A stretch of 58,895 bases of DNA from Thermosediminibacterales bacterium (GCA_029982205.1 JARRCM010000011.1:1-58895), one strand, 5' to 3'; shown: positions 1 to 8,094, numbered from the stretch's first letter. Notes: generated by a model from the sequence alone, not told the origin. Numbers and translations are program-made.

Positions 1-20
1 ATAAGCTAACAAAGTCTACA

Positions 21-1697
21 CTACAAAACGGGTTTTTGGAGTATAAACCCAGTAAAATCAAGGCTTTTGCGGAGTTTTATGGTTGAACTTCGGTTTATAA
101 TATTTGTATCGATACTATCGAATACAGGCATATACAGGATGCCGTTAAGGTCAAGGTCGGCAAAAAAATGTGTTCCGTATGAGAGTTCCGGGGCGAACCC
201 TTCCTGTTGAAATCCAAGTTCTATAAGCACACCACAATTTGATATTTCACTATAGTTTACCGGCACGCCAAGATATTTATTGCTTGACCCCCATCTACCA
301 GGGCCTATTAGAATATATTTTTCTCCTTCTAAAGACTGATTTACCCAGCCCACTTCTCTGGCAACACTTGCTTTGTCTTCAATAGAATTATATATTTTAT
401 GATCAACATAAACTAAATAATTTATGCCTTCAAGCTGTCCATTAGTCAACATTCTGTCTCCTTTGACCACAATGCTGCTATCAGGGATATTCTCAGGTAT
501 TTTTACTCTTCTAAATTCCTCATAACTGCTTAAAGCCCTTGCCTGGACAAGGTTAAACTCATTATCTTCAGTGTCAAAAGTAAACTCAATATCCACAGCC
601 AGGCCCATTTCTCTTTCAAGAAGCTCAAAAAGCGACTGCATAAGATCAAAAAAATCTTTATAATAACGGCTAAAGGGTTCAAACGAAAAAACAATCCTTT
701 CTCCCGGAACCGGTTCAACCGTTTGTAAAACAATATCCTTCATTGTATTTTCAGGAGCAGAGTAAACCTGAGCTATTTTACCAATGTTTTTGTGCATTTT
801 CAGAAGTTCAAGCTTTTTATTTATATTAAAAGAAACAAGCTTGCCTGTTTTCATTTCCAACAAATCAAATGTTTCCTGGGAATATCTAGCAATATCTATA
901 GGATTGTTCCCTTCTGCCCTCAACGCAAGATTTGTCAGAGAATATGTCCTTGCATAACCCCTGCCTGTTGATGTGGTCCCCAAACCAAAAACTATTCTTA
1001 TTACGCCATCTTCCTTTTTTATTCTCTCAGACCATCGTCGATAGTTTTTTGAAAACGCTACCCCGGCAAGTTCAGGATAGAAATATCCCATTCTTTCTTT
1101 TCCTATTAAACGCTGAACTATTACAGCCATCTTTTCGAAGGGAAGTTTATGCTTCTTCCTGTAAGCAACAGCATTAGGGCCATATGCACTGGCATAAACC
1201 AGTTTTACGGCATCCAAAAGCTGTTCTAACCTTTGAAGAGGTGTGCCTCGGTTGGGAATAAATGTTGTAAGATACTTCCCTGCAAAAGAATACTTTAAGC
1301 TGTCTTCAAGACATGATGAAGAACGTATAGCAAGGGGATAATCCATTTTCAAAAGCAGCTTTTCAAGGTCTTTCAAAAGAGCATTGGAAAATTTTCCTTT
1401 CGAAAAACATTCCACTAATTCCCCAAAACTTAGTTCTTCATCTTCTACAACTGTTCTAAGTTTATTCCTTTCAATGAAATCTTCAAAAATTTCCGTAGAA
1501 ATATAACTGCTTTCAGGAATTAATATTTTTTTAATAAAATCGTTGTTTTCTTCAGCCAATATATTTTTGGCAAAAATTAAGCCTTTCGCTTTTCCGCCTA
1601 TAGAACCATTGCCTATTGTTGCCATTTTAACTTTTGGATCATCAAGTGGATTAAATTCTTTATATTTATTTATTTTGTCCCTGTTGTAATGAACCAC
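21..1697 (-). CDS. PEP/pyruvate-binding domain protein (PPDK/PEP-synthase N-terminal type)
   Basis: A 558-residue protein resembling the ATP-grasp nucleotide-binding half of pyruvate phosphate dikinase and PEP synthase. Visible are an N-terminal glycine-rich segment (IGNGSIGGKAKGL near residue 28), the AIRSSSCLEDS motif near residue 123 and a C-terminal acidic segment ending in FNLVQARAL near residue 385, all typical of the PEP/pyruvate-binding fold. I see no swivelling phosphohistidine domain and no PEP-binding barrel, so it is not a complete dikinase. Start is GTG with AGGAGG ten bases upstream. It stands alone on the minus strand, divergent from the hairpin-rich element at 1837-2260. A catalytic role is inferred only from family; the substrate is unknown. 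Confidence 0.8.
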   Translation of the reverse strand: MVHYNRDKINKYKEFNPLDDPKVKMATIGNGSIGGKAKGLIFAKNILAEENNDFIKKILIPESSYISTEIFEDFIERNKLRTVVEDEELSFGELVECFSKGKFSNALLKDLEKLLLKMDYPLAIRSSSCLEDSLKYSFAGKYLTTFIPNRGTPLQRLEQLLDAVKLVYASAYGPNAVAYRKKHKLPFEKMAVIVQRLIGKERMGYFYPELAGVAFSKNYRRWSERIKKEDGVIRIVFGLGTTSTGRGYARTYSLTNLALRAEGNNPIDIARYSQETFDLLEMKTGKLVSFNINKKLELLKMHKNIGKIAQVYSAPENTMKDIVLQTVEPVPGERIVFSFEPFSRYYKDFFDLMQSLFELLEREMGLAVDIEFTFDTEDNEFNLVQARALSSYEEFRRVKIPENIPDSSIVVKGDRMLTNGQLEGINYLVYVDHKIYNSIEDKASVAREVGWVNQSLEGEKYILIGPGRWGSSNKYLGVPVNYSEISNCGVLIELGFQQEGFAPELSYGTHFFADLDLNGILYMPVFDSIDTNIINRSSTIKLRKSLDFTGFILQKPVL

Positions 1698-1836
1698 TAA
1701 ATATCGGCCTCCTTATAATGTTTGTTTAATTTTTTTAAACATATATTTATTATTTTATATTCTATCTTTTTTTTATAATCCCTATCAAAAAACACATTTT
1801 CTATGTATAATAAAATTTTTAATGGTTATAATAACT

Positions 1837-2260
1837 ATCAAAGGGTTCGTGATGGCCGAGCCAAGATTGCTGCAGGATCCCTTCTGCAGGGGTTCTGCAG
1901 CAGTCGGCCAAAGGTTGGTGCAGGGTCGATAAGGCTCTGCACCAGCCGGCGGGCAGACCCTTGTGAGTCGATTATCGGCTCTGGTGCAGCCTGAACTGCT
2001 GCATCAGGGTCCTAGGAGATTCACATGGATCGAGCTAAGATTATCATAGGTTCCGAAGGTTTTTTCCGGTAATAACTTACCGGATTTTACAGGAGATTTA
2101 CGGTGGTTGAGAGATTGCCGTAGGTTTCTAAGGGATCTATGATAGTCGAGCAAAGGTTGTTACGGGTTGCGTAATGGTCTGCTGCACCCGAAAGGTTGCA
2201 GTGGGCTATGCAGTGATCCGTAGCGGCTGTAGCGTAGGTCATTACGGGCTCTTTTTTTAT
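1837..2260 (+). ncRNA. Candidate structured non-coding RNA, unrecognised family
   Basis: A GC-rich island between AT-rich flanks, with no credible reading frame, that folds into strong local helices. A 13-bp hairpin (1869-1881 with 1889-1901) lies inside a 6-bp stem (1854-1859 with 1904-1909). Further helices are 1916-1923/1937-1944, 1965-1971/1975-1981, 1981-1989/1999-2007, a 13-bp helix 2042-2054/2132-2144 enclosing 2066-2072/2077-2083 and 2099-2103/2118-2122, and a final stem 2171-2176/2240-2245 enclosing a GAAA tetraloop hairpin (2182-2201) and 2205-2210/2219-2224. The last stem is followed by a T-run (2251-2258), as in an intrinsic terminator on the plus strand. A TATAAT sequence lies at 1774-1779 with a poor -35. 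Strand is inferred from the T-run. I could not match it to tmRNA, RNase P RNA, 6S or SRP RNA signatures. It could alternatively be a palindromic repeat cluster. Confidence 0.45.
1855..2158 (+). repeat. Four degenerate copies of a 14-base box in the hairpin-rich element
   Basis: Copies at 1855-1868 (GCCGAGCCAAGATT), 1903-1916 (GTCGGCCAAAGGTT), 2029-2042 (ATCGAGCTAAGATT) and 2145-2158 (GTCGAGCAAAGGTT) share the pattern RYCGRGCYAAGRTT. Each box is placed at or just before the 5' strand of a helix. After several helix strands a GGGTTC/GGTTCC-like loop sequence recurs (1843-1849, 1890-1895, 2049-2054). The repetition indicates that the region was built by duplication of a box-plus-hairpin unit that then diverged. 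Confidence 0.6.
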
Positions 2261-2277
2261 TTTTTAACATGTGAAGG

Positions 2278-2306
2278 TTGACACAAACCTTAATTTTTTT
2301 TATAAT
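2278..2306 (+). promoter_or_regulatory. Sigma-A type promoter for the persulfide gene cluster
   Basis: TTGACA at 2278-2283 and TATAAT at 2301-2306 are separated by exactly 17 bases. This near-consensus promoter lies after the T-run that ends the upstream hairpin element and 61 bases before the TTG start at 2368, so the two transcription units appear separate. Confidence 0.8.
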
Positions 2307-2367
2307 AAAATTAATCCCTCTCCAGGGGGGTAGGGTATATTGAATAAATGTTGAGGGAGGGTTTTCC

Positions 2368-4035
2368 TTGAACAAAAAAATATTGATTATTGGAGGGGTA
2401 GCAGCAGGTACAAAAGCTGCTTCCAAAGTTAAACGGGATTTTCCGGATTCACAAGTTACAATCATCACAAAAGGAGAACATATTTCTTATGCGGGTTGTG
2501 GTTTGCCGTATTTTTTAGGTAAAGTTATAAAAGAAAAAAAAGAACTTGTGGTAAGGACGCCTGAAGAGTTTAAAAACGAACAGGGTATCGATGTTTTAGT
2601 AAAACATGAGGCTGTAAAAGTTTTACCTGAAGAAAAGAAGGTTATTGTCAAAAACCTGGAAACCGGTGAGGAAAAAGAATTTGAATATGACAAGCTCGTT
2701 CTCGCCACAGGGGCTGACCCATTTATCCCTCCTATAAAAGGAGTTGACCTGGAAAACATCTTTACATTAAGGACTGTCACAGATGCACTTAAGATCCGTA
2801 AGCTCCTAGATGAGGGTAAAGTCAAAAAAGCTGTTATAGTTGGAGCAGGCCTTATCGGGCTTGAAACTGCAGAAAACCTTACACATCGGGGAGTAAAGGT
2901 TTCGGTAATTGAACTTTTAGATCAGATCTTACCTCCCTTTGATAGGGAAATCGCTCTTTTGGCACAAAAGCATTTAAATGAAAAAGGCGTAGATATCCAT
3001 ACAAGTGAAAAAGTTACATCATTCGTTAAAAACGAAAACTCCAAAGAAATTATAGTTAAAACCGACAAAGGAGAAATCCCGGCTGACTTAGTTATAATGT
3101 CAGTGGGTGTCAGGCCAAATATAAAACTTGCAAAAGATATGGGACTTAAAATCGGAAAAACCGGAGCAATAAAAGTTAATGAATTTATGGAAACAAGCAT
3201 GCCTGACATTTATGCTGTGGGTGATTGTGCCGAAAGTAAGAATGTTATCAATAATGAACCTGCCTGGATACCTTTGGGTTCAACCGCAAACAAAGCCGGA
3301 AGGACCACCGGATTAAACCTCATGGGTACAAATAAAAACTCATTTAAGGGTGTGCTTGGAACTTCTATTGTAAAGCTGTTCGATCTAAACCTTGCAAAGA
3401 CAGGCCTTTCGGAAAAAGATGCGGCAAAATACGGGTTTGATATTGAAACCGTAATAGTTCCCGCTTTTGATAAAGCTCATTATTTCCCCGGAAATAAATT
3501 AATTATCACAAAGCTTATAGCTGATAAAAAAGACCACAGAGTATTAGGTGCTCAGATTATAGGTGAAGGAGTTGTGGATAAACCAATAGACATAATAGCC
3601 ACAGCCATACACTTTGGCGCAAAGGTTGAAGATTTAACACAGCTTGATTTGGCTTATGCCCCACCTTTCTCTATGGCTGTAGCATCAACCATTACCGCCG
3701 CACATGTAATGCTTAATAAGCTTGAGGGCAAGGTCAAGACAGTTAAAGCGCATGAAATTCTTGATAAACTAAATGATGAAAACGTTCAGGTTATTGATAT
3801 CAGGGAAGAGCCTGAGTTTATCATTCGATCCATCCCAGGTTCTATAAACATTCCACAAACCGAACTCCTGAAACGGGCAGCTTCCTTAGGTCTAGACAGG
3901 AACAAAGAAACAATTCTTGTCTGTAAAGTTGGCAAAAGAGCGTATATGACATACTGCACTTTGAAATACCTTGGTTTTGACAAAGTATCAATTCTTGAAG
4001 GTGGTATAACCGCCTATCCATTTGAGTTAGAGTAA
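2368..4035 (+). CDS. CoA-disulfide reductase-like FAD/NAD(P) oxidoreductase fused to rhodanese
   Basis: A 555-residue flavoprotein of the CoA-disulfide/persulfide reductase family. The FAD-binding GGVAAGT motif is at residues 9-15. The single redox cysteine is Cys44 in SYAGCGLPYF. A second Rossmann motif (VGAGLIGLETAENL) for NAD(P)H lies near residue 160, and the FAD-contacting YAVGDCAE segment near residue 285. After the dimerisation domain comes a C-terminal rhodanese domain, from about residue 455, with active Cys519 in CKVGKRA. Domain order matches NADH-dependent coenzyme A persulfide reductases. Start is TTG at 2368, with GAGGGAGG seven bases upstream. It heads a cluster with tusA-like and dsrE-like genes, supporting a role in sulfane-sulfur transfer or detoxification. 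Exact substrate (CoA disulfide, CoA persulfide or polysulfide) cannot be told from sequence. Confidence 0.88.
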   Translation: MNKKILIIGGVAAGTKAASKVKRDFPDSQVTIITKGEHISYAGCGLPYFLGKVIKEKKELVVRTPEEFKNEQGIDVLVKHEAVKVLPEEKKVIVKNLETGEEKEFEYDKLVLATGADPFIPPIKGVDLENIFTLRTVTDALKIRKLLDEGKVKKAVIVGAGLIGLETAENLTHRGVKVSVIELLDQILPPFDREIALLAQKHLNEKGVDIHTSEKVTSFVKNENSKEIIVKTDKGEIPADLVIMSVGVRPNIKLAKDMGLKIGKTGAIKVNEFMETSMPDIYAVGDCAESKNVINNEPAWIPLGSTANKAGRTTGLNLMGTNKNSFKGVLGTSIVKLFDLNLAKTGLSEKDAAKYGFDIETVIVPAFDKAHYFPGNKLIITKLIADKKDHRVLGAQIIGEGVVDKPIDIIATAIHFGAKVEDLTQLDLAYAPPFSMAVASTITAAHVMLNKLEGKVKTVKAHEILDKLNDENVQVIDIREEPEFIIRSIPGSINIPQTELLKRAASLGLDRNKETILVCKVGKRAYMTYCTLKYLGFDKVSILEGGITAYPFELE

Positions 4036-4082
4036 AATGAAATATAAAATGAAATATTAAAAGGAGAGGAGATTTATTTAAG

Positions 4083-4310
4083 ATGAAAGAATTATATATT
4101 AATGCAAGAGGCATGCAGTGCCCTGGCCCAATAATGCAGCTTCATAAAACTTTGAAAGATGCCGAACCTGATACCGAGGTTGTTATTGAGGTCACAGACA
4201 GCGGGTTTAAAAAAGACGTCCAGGCATGGTGCAAAAAAACAAAAAACGAACTGGTTTCACTTAACGAAGAAGACGGAGTTATCATTGCAAAAATCAAAAA
4301 GAAGTCTTAA
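4083..4310 (+). CDS. TusA/SirA-family sulfur carrier protein
   Basis: A 75-residue protein with the family CPGP signature (Cys13) near the N-terminus and the two-layer alpha/beta pattern of TusA. In this family the cysteine carries a persulfide between rhodaneses, DsrE-type proteins and acceptors. It lies 47 bases after the rhodanese-fused reductase and 18 bases before a DsrE-like gene, so the three are probably co-transcribed. That neighbourhood points to dissimilatory or detoxifying persulfide transfer rather than tRNA thiolation, but the sequence alone does not decide. An AAAGGAGAGGAG ribosome site precedes the ATG. Confidence 0.88.
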   Translation: MKELYINARGMQCPGPIMQLHKTLKDAEPDTEVVIEVTDSGFKKDVQAWCKKTKNELVSLNEEDGVIIAKIKKKS

Positions 4311-4328
4311 GGGAGAGGTGCTTGTGCC

Positions 4329-4796
4329 ATGAAAAAAACCATAATAGTTTTTAGTGGTGATATGGATAAGGTCATGGCCGCATTCATCATTGCGAACGGT
4401 GCCGCCGCCATGGGTGATGAGGTATCAATGTTTTTTACCTTCTGGGGGCTTAATGCATTGAGGAAAGCTAAAAAAGTCAAGGTTAGAAAAAACTTTATCG
4501 AAAAACTATTTGGCTGGATGATGCCAAGAGGTGCCGAAAAACTGCCCTTGTCCAAAATGAATTTTGCCGGAATGGGTAAACAAATGATGAAAATGATAAT
4601 GAAAAAGAAAAACGTGAATTCACTTCCTGAGCTTATTGAAATGGCCCGGGATATGGGAGTAAAAATCTTGGCCTGTTCAATGTCTATGGATGTTATGGGA
4701 ATAAAAAAAGAAGAGCTTATTGACGGTGTCGAAATAGCCGGTGTAGCAACTTATCTCGGTGAAGCAGATGAAGCAAATGTTAACCTGTTTATTTAA
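4329..4796 (+). CDS. DsrE/DsrF/DrsH-like family protein
   Basis: A 155-residue protein with the features of the DsrE2-like family annotated next to tusA. An N-terminal beta strand reads TIIVFSGDMDKV, a helix IIANGAAAMGDEVSMFFTFWG follows, and a late conserved cysteine sits in LACSMSMDVMG (about residue 120). The middle is methionine- and lysine-rich, as in other members. Family members are peripheral or membrane-associated sulfurtransferases that exchange persulfides with TusA. It is the last gene of the sulfur cluster. I see no strong terminator after it, only 30 bases before the promoter of the thiamine operon. Confidence 0.85.
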   Translation: MKKTIIVFSGDMDKVMAAFIIANGAAAMGDEVSMFFTFWGLNALRKAKKVKVRKNFIEKLFGWMMPRGAEKLPLSKMNFAGMGKQMMKMIMKKKNVNSLPELIEMARDMGVKILACSMSMDVMGIKKEELIDGVEIAGVATYLGEADEANVNLFI

Positions 4797-4826
4797 GCAA
4801 AATTCAAAACAATTTTTTAACACTTA

Positions 4827-4855
4827 TTGACAAATCATTTGTTTTGACCTACAAT
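4827..4855 (+). promoter_or_regulatory. Promoter of the thiamine operon
   Basis: TTGACA (4827-4832) and TACAAT (4850-4855) with a 17-base spacer lie 25 bases before the TPP aptamer, as expected for a riboswitch-containing leader. Confidence 0.8.
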
Positions 4856-4879
4856 AGAAAATGTAATTGAATATTCGCT

Positions 4880-4965
4880 AATTGCTAGGGGTGCGTTAAG
4901 CTGAGAGGATTTTTAAATCCAACCCTTAGAACCTGTTTGGGTAATGCCAACGTAGGGAAGCAATT
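4880..4965 (+). promoter_or_regulatory. TPP riboswitch (THI element)
   Basis: All hallmark blocks of the thiamine pyrophosphate aptamer are present in order: AGGGGTGC (4887-4894), CTGAGA (4901-4906), ACCCTTAGAACCTG (4922-4935), GGTAATGCCAACGTAGGGA (4940-4958). Stem P1 is closed by AATTGCT (4880-4886) and AGCAATT (4959-4965). An intrinsic terminator follows at 4985, so bound TPP is expected to lower expression of thiM-thiE-HAD-thiD-thiC. Confidence 0.96.
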
Positions 4966-4984
4966 GTTTTCTTTTAGAAAATCA

Positions 4985-5017
4985 AGGATGCTTCCTTCGA
5001 AGCATCCTTTTTGTTTT
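4985..5017 (+). terminator. Riboswitch-controlled intrinsic terminator
   Basis: A perfect 10-bp stem (4985-4994 with 4999-5008) with a CTTC loop is followed by a T-rich run. It sits between the TPP aptamer and thiM, so it is the likely expression platform. Confidence 0.92.
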
Positions 5018-5112
5018 ACCCAAATTAACCTCCGACTTCTCAGCTCAAGCCCTTCTCTTTTAAAACATACCCAAACAGTTATATCCAAATTTTTATGAAA
5101 GGAGAAAAACTG

Positions 5113-5919
5113 ATGACCAAAGATGTTTGGAACATTATTGAAAAAGTTCGATCCAAAAAACCTCTGGTTCATGCTATAACAAACTATGTCACCGTAAATG
5201 ACTGTGCAAACATATTGCTCAGCTTCGGTGCTTCTCCGGCAATGTGTGAAGCAAAAGATGAAGTCGAGGATTTTGTTGCCCTTGCAGATTCCCTTTATAT
5301 CAATATAGGCACGTTGACAGGCGAACAAAAAGAAGCAATATTTCTTGCTGTAAAGAAAGCGTCTAAGCTTAACAAACCTGTTGTAATTGATCCCGTTGGT
5401 GTTGGAGCGCTTGTCCAAAGAAAAGAATTTATCCTAGATCTCCTCAAAGAATTTAAAATATCTATCCTGAAAGGCAATCTTGGAGAAATTAAAACCTTAG
5501 CAGGAATGGATGCCAGGGTAAAAGGAGTCGACTCCATAGATGACGGTTCTGATGGAATTGATGCCTGCAAAATCCTGGCAAATAAATACAACACCGTTGT
5601 TGCAGCAACAGGAGAAACAGACATTATAACAGACGGCCAGAGGGTTGCACTCATTAAAAACGGAAATCCAATGCTAACTTTGGTAACAGGCGCAGGGTGT
5701 ATGATTGGTGCTTTAAGCGCTGCCACAGCGGCGGTCGAAAAGGATTTTTACAAAGCAGCTGCTGCATCTGTACTAAGTATGGGGCTTACAGGTGAGCTGG
5801 CCGCTGAAGAGATGGTTGGAAGCCCTCTCCCCGGCAGCTATAAGGTAAAACTTTTTGACAGTATCTATTCTTTAACTGAAGAGAAAATATTAAAAAGGAG
5901 TAAGATAATATGGGAATAA
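5113..5919 (+). CDS. thiM: Hydroxyethylthiazole kinase
   Basis: ThiM phosphorylates 4-methyl-5-(2-hydroxyethyl)thiazole for thiamine salvage. The protein shows the family N-terminal KPLVHAITNYVTVNDCAN motif, VIDPVGVGA near residue 90 and the ATP/anion-hole segment LVTGAGCMIGAL near residue 190. I choose ATG 5113 (268 residues) because AAAGGAG lies eight bases upstream; an ATG at 5095 has that ribosome site inside it. It is the first gene of the TPP-riboswitch operon, and its stop overlaps the start of thiE by 10 bases, suggesting translational coupling. Confidence 0.95.
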   Translation: MTKDVWNIIEKVRSKKPLVHAITNYVTVNDCANILLSFGASPAMCEAKDEVEDFVALADSLYINIGTLTGEQKEAIFLAVKKASKLNKPVVIDPVGVGALVQRKEFILDLLKEFKISILKGNLGEIKTLAGMDARVKGVDSIDDGSDGIDACKILANKYNTVVAATGETDIITDGQRVALIKNGNPMLTLVTGAGCMIGALSAATAAVEKDFYKAAAASVLSMGLTGELAAEEMVGSPLPGSYKVKLFDSIYSLTEEKILKRSKIIWE

Positions 5920-6548
5920 AAAAATCTGATGTTGATTATTCACTTTATCTGATTACCGACCGCAATATTTTAAAAGGGCGTGACCTGTTTCAAGCTGTTG
6001 AAGAAGCTATCCTCGGCGGAGTAACGCTTGTTCAATTAAGGGAAAAAGAAGTATCTTCGCTTGAATTTTACAACATTGCACTCAAAATGAAACAGCTAAC
6101 CGCAAAATACGGGATACCTCTGATTATCAATGACAGGCTTGATATAATGCTTGCCGTTGATGCAGACGGCCTACATATCGGTCAGCAGGATCTGCCTATT
6201 AGTGTAGCAAGAAAGCTTATAGGCCATGATAAAATACTTGGTTATTCCGTTTCCAACGTCAAAGAAGCCAAGCAGGGAGAAGCCATGAGTGCGGACTATC
6301 TGGGCGCAGGTTCGGTCTATCCTACAGGTTCTAAATCTGATGCTGGTAAACCCATCGGACTGGATGAATTAAAGAAAATTAAAGAGAGTGTTAAAATTCC
6401 CGTAGTGGGAATAGGCGGAATAAATGAAACAAACATACTCGAAGTAAAACAAACAGGTGTGGATGGAATATCAGTCATATCAGCCATTTTAGGGAAAAAG
6501 GACGTAAAATCTATAAGTCGGAAACTGATTTCTTTATGGAAGGGATAA
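5910..6548 (+). CDS. thiE: Thiamine-phosphate synthase
   Basis: A 212-residue TIM-barrel enzyme that joins HMP-PP with thiazole phosphate to give thiamine phosphate. Diagnostic motifs are LYLITDR at the N-terminus, VQLREKE near residue 42, INDRLDIMLAVDADGLHIGQ near residue 70, the YLGAGSVYPTGSK pyrophosphate region near residue 131 and VVGIGGI near residue 166. It overlaps thiM by 10 bases and is followed two bases after its stop by the HAD phosphatase. Confidence 0.95.
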   Translation: MGIKKSDVDYSLYLITDRNILKGRDLFQAVEEAILGGVTLVQLREKEVSSLEFYNIALKMKQLTAKYGIPLIINDRLDIMLAVDADGLHIGQQDLPISVARKLIGHDKILGYSVSNVKEAKQGEAMSADYLGAGSVYPTGSKSDAGKPIGLDELKKIKESVKIPVVGIGGINETNILEVKQTGVDGISVISAILGKKDVKSISRKLISLWKG

Positions 6549-6550
6549 GT

Positions 6551-7195
6551 ATGCAGAAAATGTTTTTTATCGACTTTGACGGCACAATAACGAAAAAAGA
6601 TGTGGTTGCTTCTATGGTAGAAGCCTTCTGCCGTGAAGGCTGGAAAGAGATTAACGATAAATGGGAACGTGGAGAAATCTCCACCGAAGAATGTGCCAAA
6701 CAAACTTTTGAGCTTTTTGATGCAACGGAAAGCGACATTTATAGACTGCTTGATACCGTTGAATTCGACGACTTTTTTAAGCCTTTTGTTGAGTTATGCA
6801 AAAAAAGAGGTTATGAAATTTTCATCTTGAGTGACGGTTATGATTTGATGATTGATTACCTGTTGAAAAAATATGGTCTTTCTGACTTAACTTTTTATGC
6901 AAACAAGCTGATCATTAACAATAACCGTTATTCAATAAAATGTCCGAACATAAACCCCGACTGCGGCAAATGCGGCACCTGTAAAAAAGGTCTTCTTAAC
7001 TATCTGAAAAAAGAAGGCTTCCAAACCGTATATATTGGAGACGGCTATTCCGATATATGTGTGAGCAGCGCAGCAGATATTTTATTCGCAAAGGACAGCC
7101 TGCTGCAGTACTGCAACAATAATAACATCCCGGCAGTCCCTTTCGAAAACTTTAATGATATTATTATTTGGATTGAGAATGAATTCTCTCCATGA
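6551..7195 (+). CDS. HAD-IB phosphatase (MtnX-like) inside the thiamine operon
   Basis: A 214-residue haloacid dehalogenase-superfamily phosphatase. Motif I is DFDGT (Asp8, Asp10), motif II SDGYD near residue 95 and motif III GDGYSD near residue 155. A cysteine-rich insert NPDCGKCGTCKK near residue 135, a possible metal-binding knuckle, resembles MtnX/PSP-like relatives. Start ATG 6551 is preferred over 6536 because GGAAGGG lies six bases before it and it abuts thiE. Position between thiE and thiD suggests it dephosphorylates a thiamine intermediate, possibly thiamine phosphate; a methionine-salvage role is the family default. The function is inferred from context only. Confidence 0.82.
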   Translation: MQKMFFIDFDGTITKKDVVASMVEAFCREGWKEINDKWERGEISTEECAKQTFELFDATESDIYRLLDTVEFDDFFKPFVELCKKRGYEIFILSDGYDLMIDYLLKKYGLSDLTFYANKLIINNNRYSIKCPNINPDCGKCGTCKKGLLNYLKKEGFQTVYIGDGYSDICVSSAADILFAKDSLLQYCNNNNIPAVPFENFNDIIIWIENEFSP

Positions 7196-7281
7196 AGGGA
7201 TACTTTTAAGCCACTATAAAGTGTAAGTCACCGGTAGTTCTTGGATGGGAGCTTTTAAGAAGGGGGGGTAGAGATAGTGCC

Positions 7282-8070
7282 ATGAAAAAAGTATTAACCA
7301 TTGCCGGTTCTGATTCCTGTGGCGGAGCAGGCATACAGGCAGATCTTAAAACTTTCTCTGCTTTAGGGGTATATGGAATGAGTGTCATCACAGCTGTGAC
7401 AGCGCAGAACACCCAGGGAGTCTTTGGAGTAGAGGAAATATCACCAGACATGGTTGCAAAACAGTTAGACGCTGTATTTCAGGATATTCTGGTGGATGCC
7501 GTTAAAGTGGGAATGGTTTTCAGTACAGGTATCATTGAGGTTATTGCTGATCGTCTAAAAAAGTATAATATACAAAAAGTGGTTTTAGACACTGTAATGG
7601 TATCTAAAAGCGGATGCCATCTACTGCGTTCCGAATCGATAAAGGCTTTGATTGATTTGCTAATTCCTAAGGCCTATGTGGTAACTCCTAACCTATATGA
7701 GGCAAAAATGCTTACAGGTATTTCCGTTCATACTTTGCAGGAAATGCAAGAAGCTGCCAGGAAGATTTACAACATGGGGGCAAAAAACGTAGTGGTAAAA
7801 GGCGGCCACCGAATAGAGGACGCCACCGATATATTGTATGACGGAAGCAAATTTTATCATTTCCCGGGTCATAGGATTGATACAAAAAACACTCACGGAA
7901 CGGGCTGCACCTTTTCTTCGGCAATTGCTTCGTACCTCGCCTTAGGTCATCGAGTTGATGAAGCTGTGAAAAAATCCAAGGAATATATTACAGGTGCTAT
8001 TGCCAATTCCCTGGATATAGGTAAAGGAGTGGGCCCAACAAATCACTTTTATAAGTTTGATTTTAAATAA
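7282..8070 (+). CDS. thiD: Hydroxymethylpyrimidine/phosphomethylpyrimidine kinase
   Basis: A ribokinase-fold kinase of 262 residues that makes HMP-PP. The N-terminus carries [20 protein letters not shown], the family signature, with [16 protein letters not shown] following. The C-terminal anion hole is [14 protein letters not shown] near residue 210. It lies 86 bases after the HAD gene, in a gap with no hairpin, and 24 bases before thiC, so all five genes probably form one transcript. Confidence 0.95.
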   Translation: MKKVLTIAGSDSCGGAGIQADLKTFSALGVYGMSVITAVTAQNTQGVFGVEEISPDMVAKQLDAVFQDILVDAVKVGMVFSTGIIEVIADRLKKYNIQKVVLDTVMVSKSGCHLLRSESIKALIDLLIPKAYVVTPNLYEAKMLTGISVHTLQEMQEAARKIYNMGAKNVVVKGGHRIEDATDILYDGSKFYHFPGHRIDTKNTHGTGCTFSSAIASYLALGHRVDEAVKKSKEYITGAIANSLDIGKGVGPTNHFYKFDFK

Positions 8071-8094
8071 AAAATAAGATGGATGGTGAAAAAA

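Noticed and set aside
1803-1994. A 63-codon open frame on the plus strand through the hairpin element
   Set aside because: No ribosome site, Arg/Gly-rich composition that merely reflects the hairpins, and no resemblance to any protein family.
1837-2260. Identity as OLE RNA, tmRNA, RNase P RNA, 6S RNA or a group II intron
   Set aside because: The size or GC-rich hairpins prompted the idea, but signature sequences of RNase P, tmRNA and intron domain V are not seen, and the neighbours are not those usual for OLE.
2160-2468. A 102-codon open frame on the minus strand
   Set aside because: It crosses the terminator-like T-run, the promoter and the start of the reductase gene in antisense; no ribosome site.
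4885-5418. A 177-codon open frame on the minus strand
   Set aside because: Antisense to the TPP riboswitch, its terminator and thiM; a chance frame.
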